The notes below the pieces were generated by a model. It did no database searches and was not told where the DNA came from. It saw only the letters and a program-made list of their open reading frames with translations. From Desulfogranum marinum (GTDB lineage: Bacteria; Desulfobacterota; Desulfobulbia; Desulfobulbales; Desulfobulbaceae), in the NCBI RefSeq assembly GCF_016918565.1, contig NZ_JAFFQD010000004.1, positions 62,001 through 126,000 of the forward strand: DNA of 64,000 bases, read 5' to 3'. Shown piece after piece: positions 56,020 through 64,000 of the stretch (positions are counted from its first letter, which is position 1; every line of letters starts with the position of its first letter). A program made the translations under genes and the position numbers.

Positions 56020-58896
56020 ATGACTTTTGAAGATGACGAAATATTACAAGGTTTTATCGAGGAATCTCTTGAGCATTTAGCTGACATAGAAAACGACCTT
56101 CTCGCCATTGAAGAGGGGGGAGCGGATATAGATGTTGATTTGGTCAATAAAGTTTTCCGAGCTGCTCACTCTATTAAAGGTGGCGCAGGGTTTATGGGCC
56201 TGACCGCGATCCAGGATTTAGCACATGCAGCAGAAAATGTATTAGGGTTAATCCGCAGTGAGAAGCTTGTCCCAACCCCTGAAATAGTCAATATTTTACT
56301 GATGTCTTCCGACCAACTACAACAGCTTATTGAGGATGTGGGTAACAGTAACAAAGCTGATATTTCCCCCAATGTAGATGCCCTGAATATAATCTATGAG
56401 CAAGGCGAAGCACCAAAAACAGCGGCCGCTGAATCTTCACCTGCTGTAGAGGAGCAATCACAAGAAGAGGTACCCATTACTCAAGAACATGTCGAAGAGG
56501 AAATTGCAGACGCACCCATTGGTGCTGTAAGTGACGAAACTGTATTTAAAGAGGAAGAACCAGCCAAACCTGAACCGAATGTCGAAGCAGAGGTAATACC
56601 CTCGACTGTAGTCCAGCCTGCCTGTAATAAAGCACAATCAAAAACCGCAACCAAAACCGACACCTCAATCAGGGTGACTGTCAGTCTTCTTGACCAACTT
56701 ATGAACCTTGCCGGCGAGCTCGTGCTCTCCAGAAACCAACTTCTCCAGACCATCACCTCCGGGGATGTCAGAAGTGCAGAAACTGTTGGCCAACGCATCG
56801 ACCTGGTCACCTCAGAACTCCAAGAAGCTATAATGCTTACCCGAATGCAGCCCATTGGGAATGTTTTCAATAAATTCCCTCGGGTTGTCAGGGACTTGTC
56901 AGGAAAGTTGAATAAACAGATTGACCTGACCATCGTCGGTAAAGATGTTGAGCTTGATAAAACAATCATTGAAGCTATTAATGACCCATTAACACACCTT
57001 GTTCGTAACTCAGTTGATCACGGGATTGAATCTCCTCAAGAACGACTTTCTAAAGGAAAGGATGCTAGAGGCTTAATAGTCCTGAAAGCTTATCATGCCG
57101 CCGGTCAGGTGGTTATAGAAATCAGTGATGATGGCAAAGGAATTGATGGAGATGTTCTTGCTGAAACGGCTATTAAGAAAGGACTGGTTACCCAGGAACA
57201 AACCAATGTGATGTCCGAAAAGGAGCGTATTAACCTGATTCTCCTTCCTGGATTTTCCACAGCTGAAAAGGTAACCGACGTCTCTGGCCGTGGCGTGGGG
57301 ATGGATGTAGTAAAAACCAATCTAGATCAACTTGGTGGTTCAATAGAGATTGAATCAGACGTTGGCAAGGGTTCCACCATTAGCATTAAGCTCCCCCTCA
57401 CTTTGGCGATAATCCCTTGCCAGATTATTATGACAGGTGGTGAGCGCTATGCCATTCCCCAGGTAAATCTGGAGGAGTTGCTCCGTATTCCGGCATCAAA
57501 GATTGCAGAGCGTATAGAAAAGGTTGGTAATGCGGAAGTTGTACGTCTGCGAGGGAATCTTTTGCCCCTTATCCGCATGTCGGATGTGTTCGACATAGAA
57601 CGTACTTACTTTGATCCTGTTAAAGAAGTCACAGTTACAGATCGAAGAAAGAACTTAGCTGACCGAAGAACAGGGAGGTCGTTAGCTGAACATGCTCATG
57701 ATATTGAAAAAAATACATCAGAAGACGACAGCAACGACTTGAAAGAGAAAAGGACAACCGACCGGCGCCAAGGCCCTGCAAGTGCGCTGAATATTGTTGT
57801 TGTCTCTACTGGAGCGATGAAATATGGACTTATTGTTGATCGCCTTCATGACTCAGAAGAAATTGTCATTAAACCTTTAGGTAGGCATCTTCAGCAATGT
57901 AAAGGGTATGCAGGTGCAACTATAATGGGTGATGGTAGAATCGCTCTGATTTTAGATGTAAATAGTATCGCATCAATGGCAGGGTTGACTTCTCTTGAAG
58001 GATCGGAAAGAGCTCGCCAACTTTCTGAGGCTAACAAAGAGGCTATTACCAAGTCAAAAGACCGGCAAGCCTTACTCACTTTTTCCAGTTCGCCGCAGGA
58101 AAATTTTGGTGTCCCATTGAATCAGGTTGAACGGGTTGAAAAAATCAAATCAACCGACGTCGAAGATGTCGGAGGCCGCAGGGTCATGCAGTATCGTGGA
58201 GGCAGCTTGCCTCTCATAAGTATAGATGAAGTGGCCATGGTACAGCCGCTGGATGTCCAGGACAACTATCTGGTCATTGTCTTTCATTTGGCAGGAAAAG
58301 ACATTGGGCTTTTAGCTACCGGCCCAATCGATGCCGTCGAAATATCGTCAGATATTGATGATGTCACCCTCAAACAGACTGGTATAATGGGATCTGCTAT
58401 TATCGATGGTAATACCACCATGTTGATTGATATTTTTGAAATAGTGCAAACTATCAATCCCCAATGGTTTGAGGATATTACCCTGGAAGATCGTTTTGGT
58501 ACAGAAATCGAAGCGCCCACAATCCTGATAGTTGAAGACTCCAATTTTTTCAGAAACCAGGTAAAGGGGTATCTCGAAGAAGCCGGCTTTAATGTACTTG
58601 AAGGTGAAGATGGTGTTGAGGGGTGGCATATCATCGAAGAGCAACATGACGAAATTACATTGGTTGTTACAGATATAGAAATGCCGAATATGGATGGTTT
58701 TGAACTTACTGAAAAAATAAAGCAGCATCCGGAATACAGTGTGTTGCCTGTTATTGCGCTTACCACACTGGCTGCCCAAGAAGATGTCGAGCGAGGTGAG
58801 GCTGTTGGCGTCAATGAATACCATATAAAACTCGATAAAGAACGGCTTATGGAAAGTGTCCATAAATATGCCCAGCCGAAAAAGGCTACTCATTGA
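56020..58896 (+). CDS. cheA: Chemotaxis-type kinase CheA with two CheW-like domains and C-terminal receiver
   Basis: A 958-residue hybrid kinase. The N-terminal HPt domain has phospho-acceptor His50 (RAAHSIKGGAGFMG). After a Glu-Pro-rich linker comes the dimerisation region (VSLLDQLMNLAGELVLSRNQ). The HATPase shows HLVRNSVDHGIE, ISDDGKGIDGD and GRGVGMDVVKTNL. Two CheW-like regions follow (about 470-670, with a variable insert of charged repeats around residues 550-590, and about 690-815). The C-terminal receiver (about 835-950) shows ILIVEDSNFFRNQV and TDIEMPNMDGFEL with the phospho-Asp. AGGAG is 8 bases before the ATG at 56020. It leads the cheA-cheW-cheB-cheR cluster. Confidence 0.93.
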   Translation: MTFEDDEILQGFIEESLEHLADIENDLLAIEEGGADIDVDLVNKVFRAAHSIKGGAGFMGLTAIQDLAHAAENVLGLIRSEKLVPTPEIVNILLMSSDQLQQLIEDVGNSNKADISPNVDALNIIYEQGEAPKTAAAESSPAVEEQSQEEVPITQEHVEEEIADAPIGAVSDETVFKEEEPAKPEPNVEAEVIPSTVVQPACNKAQSKTATKTDTSIRVTVSLLDQLMNLAGELVLSRNQLLQTITSGDVRSAETVGQRIDLVTSELQEAIMLTRMQPIGNVFNKFPRVVRDLSGKLNKQIDLTIVGKDVELDKTIIEAINDPLTHLVRNSVDHGIESPQERLSKGKDARGLIVLKAYHAAGQVVIEISDDGKGIDGDVLAETAIKKGLVTQEQTNVMSEKERINLILLPGFSTAEKVTDVSGRGVGMDVVKTNLDQLGGSIEIESDVGKGSTISIKLPLTLAIIPCQIIMTGGERYAIPQVNLEELLRIPASKIAERIEKVGNAEVVRLRGNLLPLIRMSDVFDIERTYFDPVKEVTVTDRRKNLADRRTGRSLAEHAHDIEKNTSEDDSNDLKEKRTTDRRQGPASALNIVVVSTGAMKYGLIVDRLHDSEEIVIKPLGRHLQQCKGYAGATIMGDGRIALILDVNSIASMAGLTSLEGSERARQLSEANKEAITKSKDRQALLTFSSSPQENFGVPLNQVERVEKIKSTDVEDVGGRRVMQYRGGSLPLISIDEVAMVQPLDVQDNYLVIVFHLAGKDIGLLATGPIDAVEISSDIDDVTLKQTGIMGSAIIDGNTTMLIDIFEIVQTINPQWFEDITLEDRFGTEIEAPTILIVEDSNFFRNQVKGYLEEAGFNVLEGEDGVEGWHIIEEQHDEITLVVTDIEMPNMDGFELTEKIKQHPEYSVLPVIALTTLAAQEDVERGEAVGVNEYHIKLDKERLMESVHKYAQPKKATH

Positions 58897-59039
58897 TAGG
58901 CTAAAATAATGGCATATGCGTTTTTTATGCTCTTTACTGGGCACCTGGCTCTTTGTGGACCATTACTTCCGGCACATTGTTGACAAGGTCAATGGGATTC
59001 GCATCAAAAGATCATTTACCTCTTTGGAGATTTTAAATA

Positions 59040-59510
59040 ATGAAACCATCATCTCAATCCAACAAAACTATGATAGAACTTGCCACTTTTCATGTGGGTG
59101 ACGCCTTATGTGGAATGGATATCCTGAAAGTTCAGGAAATAAATAAAATCATGGAGATGACCATAGTTCCGCAATCCCCTGACTATGTGCAGGGTATCTT
59201 GAATCTTCGAGGTCAGATCGTCACGATTATTGATCTTGGGAAAAAACTTGGGCTTGGTCAAACTGATTTGGGTAGCGATCCTCGAAATATCATAGTCAAT
59301 GCTCCTGGAGAATACGTAGGGCTGTTAGTAAACAAACTAAGTGATGTGGTGGCGGCAGAGCCTGACAAGATAGAGCCGGCGCCAGCCAACATGAGTGGAA
59401 TACAAGGCAGTTTTTTTACAGGCGTTTACAAAACCGAAAATAAGCTTATTGGGGTGCTTGATATCAAAGAAGTACTTCGTATGGATACAGAAAACATTAA
59501 TCGTGTGTAA
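59040..59510 (+). CDS. cheW: Chemotaxis adaptor CheW
   Basis: A 156-residue single-domain CheW: LATFHVGDALCGMDILKVQEI, YVQGILNLRGQIVTIIDLGKKLGL and the C-terminal GVLDIKEVLRMD are the family landmarks. It couples receptors to CheA. The ATG has a GGAG 10 bases upstream. The stop is 20 bases before the cheB ATG. The 143 bases after cheA show no separate gene. Confidence 0.93.
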   Translation: MKPSSQSNKTMIELATFHVGDALCGMDILKVQEINKIMEMTIVPQSPDYVQGILNLRGQIVTIIDLGKKLGLGQTDLGSDPRNIIVNAPGEYVGLLVNKLSDVVAAEPDKIEPAPANMSGIQGSFFTGVYKTENKLIGVLDIKEVLRMDTENINRV

Positions 59511-59530
59511 TTAATTTGCTAAAAACAAAA

Positions 59531-60646
59531 ATGTTAACAAGAAAAACCAAGGTCCTGGTTGTTGACGACACCATAGTATATCGTAAGGCTGTGAGTGATG
59601 TCCTTAAAGAAATACCTGGAGTTGAAGTGGTAGGCGTCGCACACAATGGAAAAATAGCTGTCTCTAAGATAAAGAGTCTCAAGCCTGACTTGTTAACGCT
59701 TGATATAGAAATGCCGGAGATGAACGGGCTGGAGGTTCTTCAATATTTACAAAAACATGCTCCTGATATTTCTGCAATCATGGTTTCAACGTTGACCAGC
59801 GAAGGTGGCAACATGACGATGAAGGCTCTTGAGCTTGGTGCCTATGATTTTATTCTTAAGCCAAACACCTCAAATATCGCAGAAAGTAAAAAATATTTAA
59901 AGGAAAACCTCGCCCCTTTAATAAAGGCCTTTGTCACCGGGCGCACAGCTATTGGTCAAATGGGGACGAACCGCTTAGTAAAAAAACAATCGCTTAAAGC
60001 AAAACCTGCTGCACAGACAAAAAACAAAAGTACCGTACCTGGAAGACCTGGTCAACGTGTACCGCATAATAGTTCAGAAATAATTGCTATTGGTATATCA
60101 ACGGGTGGCCCTAATGCACTCGCACGGATGATGCCGATGCTACCGGCAAACATAGGGGTACCTATTGTTATAGTACAGCATATGCCCCCTGTTTTTACCA
60201 AATCACTTGCTGCCAGTTTAAATAAGAAATGCCGGATAACAGTTAAGGAAGCTGAAAATGGAGAAGCACTTGCTGCAAATGTGGCCTATATTGCTCCAGG
60301 CGGCAAGCAAATGAAATTAGTAGCTGCTGCTGATGGTGTTAATCGCCTGGTGAAGATAACAGATGATCCGCCCGAAAACTCATGTAAACCATCCGTGGAC
60401 TATCTGTTTCGTTCTGTTGGAGATTTTTATGTTGGTAGGGCAACGGCTGTAATCATGACAGGAATGGGGTCAGACGGTACTAAGGGCCTACAGGTGCTCA
60501 ACCAAAAAAATGCCTATATAATCGGCCAGAATGAAATGTCGTGTGTTGTTTACGGTATGCCCAAAGCCCCTGCTGAACTTGGTCTGTTAGACAGTGTGGT
60601 ACCGCTTGATAAAATTGCAGGTGAGATTCTTAACTCACTTAAATAA
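59531..60646 (+). CDS. cheB: Chemotaxis methylesterase CheB
   Basis: A 371-residue two-domain enzyme. The N-terminal receiver has VLVVDDTIVYRKAV and LTLDIEMPEMNGLEVL with the phospho-Asp. The C-terminal esterase has IGISTGGPNALA (Ser), VQHMPPVFTKSLA (His) and MTGMGSDGTKGL (Asp). It removes methyl groups from receptors, or deamidates them. An in-frame TTG at 59516 is possible, but the ATG at 59531 is preferred. Neither has a strong Shine-Dalgarno. Confidence 0.95.
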   Translation: MLTRKTKVLVVDDTIVYRKAVSDVLKEIPGVEVVGVAHNGKIAVSKIKSLKPDLLTLDIEMPEMNGLEVLQYLQKHAPDISAIMVSTLTSEGGNMTMKALELGAYDFILKPNTSNIAESKKYLKENLAPLIKAFVTGRTAIGQMGTNRLVKKQSLKAKPAAQTKNKSTVPGRPGQRVPHNSSEIIAIGISTGGPNALARMMPMLPANIGVPIVIVQHMPPVFTKSLAASLNKKCRITVKEAENGEALAANVAYIAPGGKQMKLVAAADGVNRLVKITDDPPENSCKPSVDYLFRSVGDFYVGRATAVIMTGMGSDGTKGLQVLNQKNAYIIGQNEMSCVVYGMPKAPAELGLLDSVVPLDKIAGEILNSLK

Positions 60647-60656
60647 ATGTGAGGTT

Positions 60657-60685
60657 GATCCATCACGAAGAGGGCGTGAGGGATC
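60657..60685 (+). terminator. Hairpin downstream of cheB
   Basis: GATCCATCACG and CGTGAGGGATC pair at 10 of 11 positions across a 7-base loop, 11 bases after the cheB stop. It is followed by TTAGCTCAATTTAG, only weakly U-rich, so termination is partial at best. Confidence 0.5.
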
Positions 60686-60758
60686 TTAGCTCAATTTAGT
60701 TACAAATCCTTTGACGGCTATGGCGATTATCTTTGTACGCCTTTATTGAAAAAAAGAG

Positions 60759-60904
60759 TAACTATTCAGCAGCAATCCAACGCTTTAGGATCTGCCCGTT
60801 CAACATATCGACGAATGGTTGATCAGTCGGCTTGTGAACATTTGGAGCACTGCTGAATAGTTATAATTTGGGGTCGAGTGATAGCGTTTTGATCTTCGCT
60901 GAAT
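60759..60904 (+). repeat. Interspersed repeat family B, copy 3
   Basis: TAACTATTCAGCAG (60759-60772) and CTGCTGAATAGTTA (60850-60863) are perfect inverted ends. The hallmark GTGAACATTTGGAGCACTGC and the tail TTTGGGGTCGAGTGA to CTTCGCTGAAT match copy 1. It interrupts the che cluster between cheB and cheR. Confidence 0.8.
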
Positions 60905-61063
60905 GATCACGAAAAAGATGTATAGAAGTAATGAGCGCAGTAAAGGTAAATGCTTGAAATTCGTGCCGTAAGGAAAATTTAAGTTAGAATATCTTTTTAG
61001 GTGGTGTCTCTGGCTTGTCCTAAGCCTGGGAAAAAGCTGTATAAATTAAAACTGTTAGGCCGA

Positions 61064-61900
61064 ATGCTAAAAATTACAACAGCAGAAACAAAATTATTTT
61101 CACAATATATTAAGGACATTTCAGGCATCCACCTTGATGAGTCTAAAAAATATCTTCTTGAAACCCGCCTAAATGCTATCGCTGAAGAATTTCGTTGTTC
61201 CAATTATCACGAACTTTATAATAAATCAAAAAGCGAGCCTGCTAAACTTATTGAAAAAAAAATTATTGATGCGATTTCAACTAATGAGACTCTGTTTTTC
61301 AGAGATAACAGCCCGTTTGAGCTGTTGCGGCATAAAATTTTGCCGGAATTAGTAGACAAGCGGTCGCAGAAAAATCCCAGAATAAAAACACCACTTCGAA
61401 TATGGAGTGCAGCTTGTTCTACTGGCCAGGAAATTTATTCTGTTGCGATTGTGATGCAGGAATTGTTAGGTGATCTGTCCAGGTACTCCGTAAAACTTTT
61501 AGGAACAGATATTTCCGACGCCGCGATTGCTCAAGCAAGCGCGGGTAGATATAATAAATTTGAAATAGAGAGGGGCTTAGCCAAAGATAAGCTCAACCGA
61601 TATTTTTCTCCTGCAGGAGGTAGTTGGAAAATAAAAGATGAGATTCGAGCAATGGCTAATTTTCGAAAAATTAATCTGATGCAGCCTTTTACGGGCATGG
61701 GTAAATTTGATATAATTTTATGTCGCAATGTGGCTATCTATTTTACCCCTGAAGACAGGAAAAAGCTTTTCAATAAACTTGCCCAAAATTTAGAGCCCGA
61801 CGGGTACCTTATCATTGGTTCCACCGAATCTCTCACCGGAATCAGCCCGCGTTTCATCCCCAAAAGGCATATGCGATCCATTTTTTATGAGCTGAAATAA
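61064..61900 (+). CDS. cheR: Chemotaxis receptor methyltransferase CheR
   Basis: A 278-residue SAM-dependent methyltransferase. The N-terminal helical domain is followed by the SAM region: IDAISTNETLFFRDNSPFE, IWSAACSTGQEIYSVAIVM, LLGTDISDAAIAQASAGRYN, FDIILCRNVAIYF and DGYLIIGSTESLTG. The frame is open to a GTG at 61001, but the ATG at 61064 gives the usual CheR length. It is separated from cheB by a family B repeat. No receptor or free CheY gene is in the window. Confidence 0.94.
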   Translation: MLKITTAETKLFSQYIKDISGIHLDESKKYLLETRLNAIAEEFRCSNYHELYNKSKSEPAKLIEKKIIDAISTNETLFFRDNSPFELLRHKILPELVDKRSQKNPRIKTPLRIWSAACSTGQEIYSVAIVMQELLGDLSRYSVKLLGTDISDAAIAQASAGRYNKFEIERGLAKDKLNRYFSPAGGSWKIKDEIRAMANFRKINLMQPFTGMGKFDIILCRNVAIYFTPEDRKKLFNKLAQNLEPDGYLIIGSTESLTGISPRFIPKRHMRSIFYELK

Positions 61901-61971
61901 TTCGGACTCAGCGTAGTTCACTCCTCCTTGTTTTTTTCTTATTTTAACCTACTTCTTTTAGGTAAAATCCC

Positions 61972-62370
61972 TTGAATGTCGAAAATACAGATATTGGCAA
62001 AGAACTTTCCCGTCTCGTCGAAATTATAGCAACGTTAAGAGGTGATAATGGTTGCCCTTGGGACAAGCGGCAAACACCATTGTCATTTAAAAAATATTTA
62101 ATAGAGGAATGCAAAGAGCTCATCGACGCAATCGAAGCTGATGACACCGATAATGTCAGCGAAGAAATTGGTGACATGTATTTTGTTATTACCATGTTAT
62201 CCGCGATGTATGCAGAAAAGAAAAAATTTTCGGTCTTAGCTCCCCTTCTTGCTATTAATCAGAAAATGATTCGTCGGCATCCTCATGTTTTTGCGGGCGG
62301 TGAATGCAAAGATGACGAGCAATTACGACTTCAGTGGGAGAAAATAAAAAAACAGGAAAAAACAGGATAA
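61972..62370 (+). CDS. mazG: MazG-like nucleotide pyrophosphohydrolase
   Basis: A 132-residue protein, one MazG domain only, about half the usual tandem MazG. The LRGDNGCPWDKRQTPLSFKKYLIEECKELIDAIE signature and EEIGDMYFVITML carry the metal-binding acidic residues, and the late HPHVFAGG motif is present. It probably hydrolyses NTPs or dNTPs to clean the pool. The start is TTG with AGGTAAAA upstream, as no ATG is suitably placed. Confidence 0.9.
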   Translation: MNVENTDIGKELSRLVEIIATLRGDNGCPWDKRQTPLSFKKYLIEECKELIDAIEADDTDNVSEEIGDMYFVITMLSAMYAEKKKFSVLAPLLAINQKMIRRHPHVFAGGECKDDEQLRLQWEKIKKQEKTG

Positions 62371-62401
62371 AGACAGAGAATATGACTAGCTGGATTCTCT
62401 C

Positions 62402-62430
62402 TTGACTGCGTCTCTTTTTTTTTGTAGATT
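62402..62430 (+). promoter_or_regulatory. Promoter of the rpsF-rpsR operon
   Basis: TTGACT, a 17-base spacer and TAGATT lie about 80 bases before rpsF. A CTCGCT...AGCGAG stem (62454-62482) in the leader precedes the GAGGAGG Shine-Dalgarno. In E. coli this operon is repressed through its leader by S6-S18, so the stem may be a comparable structure, which is inference. Confidence 0.55.
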
Positions 62431-62508
62431 GTCCCGTTCATCACACTAACCTTCTCGCTCTCATCATCCAGATAGAAGCGAGGGCCACTATGACCACGAG
62501 GAGGAATC

Positions 62509-62973
62509 ATGCGTCATTACGAAACCACCTATATTCTGCGCCCTAATATCGGTGAAGAACAATTCACTGAAATTATTGACAGAACAAATGCCCTTATCAC
62601 TAATGATGGCGGAACAATTATTTCCGTAGATCGTTGGGGCATGAAAAAACTCGCCTATGAAATCAAAAAGGAAGTTCAGGGGTATTATGTTTATGTGAAC
62701 TATGCGGCTCCTGGGCACACAATTGAAGAGCTAGAACGTATTTTTAGAATTGATGATCGTTTACTTCGTTTCCTAACGATCAAGCTCAATGAATCAATGG
62801 ATGAGGCTGCTATTACTCTTGAAAAAGAAAAAATAGCTGCGCAGGCTGCAGCTCTAGAAGCTGCCGAAGCTGAAGAAAGCGAAGAAGAATCTGCCCCTGT
62901 CGAGACTAAAACTGCAGATGTTGTAGAAGAAAAAGCCGCAACAACAGCAGAAGAACCGACAGAAGAAGCATAA
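62509..62973 (+). CDS. rpsF: 30S ribosomal protein S6
   Basis: A 154-residue protein with the S6 ferredoxin fold (MRHYETTYILRPNIGEEQF, DRWGMKKLAYEIKKEVQGYYVYVNYAAPG, FRIDDRLLRFLTIKL). About 50 residues of acidic Ala-Glu-rich tail extend beyond the fold, common in this phylum. GAGGAGGA is the Shine-Dalgarno. It pairs with S18 in the ribosome platform. rpsR follows 49 bases later. Confidence 0.97.
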   Translation: MRHYETTYILRPNIGEEQFTEIIDRTNALITNDGGTIISVDRWGMKKLAYEIKKEVQGYYVYVNYAAPGHTIEELERIFRIDDRLLRFLTIKLNESMDEAAITLEKEKIAAQAAALEAAEAEESEEESAPVETKTADVVEEKAATTAEEPTEEA

Positions 62974-63022
62974 GAAAATTTATTTATCCAGTTAAAGGAT
63001 TCACATAGAGGAGATTATCCCC

Positions 63023-63262
63023 ATGGCCCCACCTAGAAAAGTCTTTTCTCGTCGTCGTGTATGCAGATTTTGCACAGATAAAGAAATCATTATAGATTAT
63101 CGCGACCCAAAAACTCTGCGAAATTTCGTAACCGAACGCGGTAAAATTATACCTCGACGTATTTACGGTACTTGCGCCAGTCATCAGCGTCAATTGACCG
63201 AGGCTGTTAAGCGGGCAAGACAACTCGCACTTCTGCCGTATACTGGTTCAACTCAATTTTAA
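63023..63262 (+). CDS. rpsR: 30S ribosomal protein S18
   Basis: A 79-residue basic protein with [19 protein letters not shown] and the core [44 protein letters not shown] CxxC pair and a further Cys are retained, so this is the zinc-ribbon (C+) form. GAGGAG precedes the ATG. It is in the rpsF operon. Confidence 0.97.
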   Translation: MAPPRKVFSRRRVCRFCTDKEIIIDYRDPKTLRNFVTERGKIIPRRIYGTCASHQRQLTEAVKRARQLALLPYTGSTQF

Positions 63263-63283
63263 GCGTTTTAGGCTTGCAAAAAA

Positions 63284-64000
63284 GTGATAAAGGAGGAAGG
63301 ACCATTTAGACGTGCTTCAATTTTAAAATACATGCTGCTGACGGCAGCTGTATTTTTTTTGCCATCTTTCTTCCCTCTTTTACTTGGGTGGTCACAAGGT
63401 GTATTGAGCATTCCGGTATTTCTGATTTTTTGCTTTTTGGGTCCTAAAAACGGCTTGAAATTTTTGAGAAATAGCCTGCTCCTCGCTGGAGCGGGCTTGA
63501 TCATTGCTCAACGCATTGAGATATTTCTTTTTTCACTCACATTTATTCCACTGGGGTACACGCTCTACCAAGGCATGATCGCAGAGGAAAACGCTGTAGT
63601 TACAGGCGTTAAAGGAATCGTAACACAAGGTGGTAGCTGGATAATCTTCTGGATTATCTGTAGTTTGATAACCTCGGAAAATTTGTACACGCAGTTGGTC
63701 ACCATGCTCGATGCCGGCTTTGCGCAAGCATACGTGGTATACAGCAAGCAGCCCGATATTTCGGCTGAGGTGCTTTACGCCCTGCAAATAGCCATTGAAG
63801 AAGTGCGCAGGGTCATTCCTCGTATACTTCCTGGTATATTAGGTTGTATGGTGATTGCTACAGTTTGGTTTAATCTGGTTATTAGCAACATTCTAGCTAA
63901 AAAAATGCAGCTCACCGAGAAAGGATGGGGCAAATATACAGCATGGTCTTTACCGGAGCAGCTAGTTTGGTTGCCCATATCTGTAGTCGTTGCCATGCTT
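63284..64000 (+). CDS. DUF2232 (YybS-like) membrane protein, 5' part
   Basis: An open frame from a GTG at 63284 runs to the right edge without a stop (239 codons seen). It has hydrophobic segments MLLTAAVFFLPSFFPLLLGW, GVLSIPVFLIFCFLG, LLLAGAGLIIA, IEIFLFSLTFIPLGYTLYQG and WIIFWIICSLI, then PRILPGILGCMVIATVWFNLVISNI near residues 180-205. DUF2232 proteins lie between rpsR and rplI in many Desulfobacterota, so that gene is expected next. The AAGGAGGAAGG at 63289 lies inside the frame and has no suitable start after it (next in-frame ATG 63332, about 30 bases later), so the start is uncertain. Confidence 0.8.
   Translation, partial: MIKEEGPFRRASILKYMLLTAAVFFLPSFFPLLLGWSQGVLSIPVFLIFCFLGPKNGLKFLRNSLLLAGAGLIIAQRIEIFLFSLTFIPLGYTLYQGMIAEENAVVTGVKGIVTQGGSWIIFWIICSLITSENLYTQLVTMLDAGFAQAYVVYSKQPDISAEVLYALQIAIEEVRRVIPRILPGILGCMVIATVWFNLVISNILAKKMQLTEKGWGKYTAWSLPEQLVWLPISVVVAML

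Overview
The window looks like ordinary chromosome from a Gram-negative, anaerobic or microaerophilic bacterium, most likely Desulfobacterota and perhaps close to Desulfobulbales. This is inferred from gene content and protein style: a short-form ThiC, LPS heptose genes (waaF, gmhB), a ZraP/ZraS-type pair with a sigma-54 promoter, a DUF2232 gene after rpsR, many PAS, PilZ and HDOD signalling proteins, and a probable selenoprotein. No rRNA, tRNA, CRISPR array, prophage or intact transposase was found.

Layout. 0-3 kb: end of a thiamine operon (thiH-thiF-thiE-thiC) with translationally coupled starts. 3-6 kb: perR-katG peroxide defence on the minus strand with a candidate operator. 6-8.4 kb: a long palindromic repeat, a DUF211/VIT1-type membrane protein pair, a DUF2391-like membrane protein and msrA. 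8.6-13.1 kb: cutA, a zinc-ribbon protein and both subunits of a topoisomerase IV-type enzyme. 13.2-15.6 kb: coaX, an S66 LD-carboxypeptidase and an unknown membrane protein. 15.9-20.6 kb: a TPM-domain protein, a 973-residue Cache-PAS-PAS-CBS-DUF294 signalling protein and a PilZ protein. 20.7-25.9 kb: a minus-strand run of tsaE, EAL-HDOD, YcaO-TPR, waaF and gmhB. 26.4-29.1 kb: a LOR/SDH (TIGR00300) protein, rlmH, a YkgJ-type protein and yqgE/algH. 29.1-32.6 kb: repeats, a ZraS-like sensor kinase and a divergent sigma-54-driven ZraP-like gene. 32.6-40 kb: priA, galU and hrpA. 40-45 kb: a triple-rhodanese lipoprotein interrupted by an in-frame UGA, an HPt protein, tsaC, a purD-purE fusion and a TetR regulator. 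45.4-54.2 kb: greA, a TPR protein, a DegT aminotransferase, rpoH, lepA, engB, hisG and hisI. 54.9-61.9 kb: a SlyD-like isomerase and a cheA-cheW-cheB-cheR cluster. 62-64 kb: mazG, rpsF, rpsR and the start of a DUF2232 membrane protein.

Two things stand out. The first is the rhodanese gene at 40175-41497. Its reading frame passes an in-frame TGA exactly where a cysteine is expected in the CGGPTC-type loop, and a SECIS-like hairpin with a GGUCU apical loop follows 14 bases later. It is most simply read as a selenocysteine protein. The second is three families of short non-coding interspersed repeats (called A, B and C here; nine copies in all) with inverted termini. They sit almost only in intergenic gaps. 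Families A and B share the terminal motif TAACTRYTCA, which suggests MITE-like elements mobilised by a transposase encoded elsewhere.

Protein identities rest on recognised motifs read by eye. No database search was run. Start codons were chosen from Shine-Dalgarno placement, overlaps with neighbours and usual family length.
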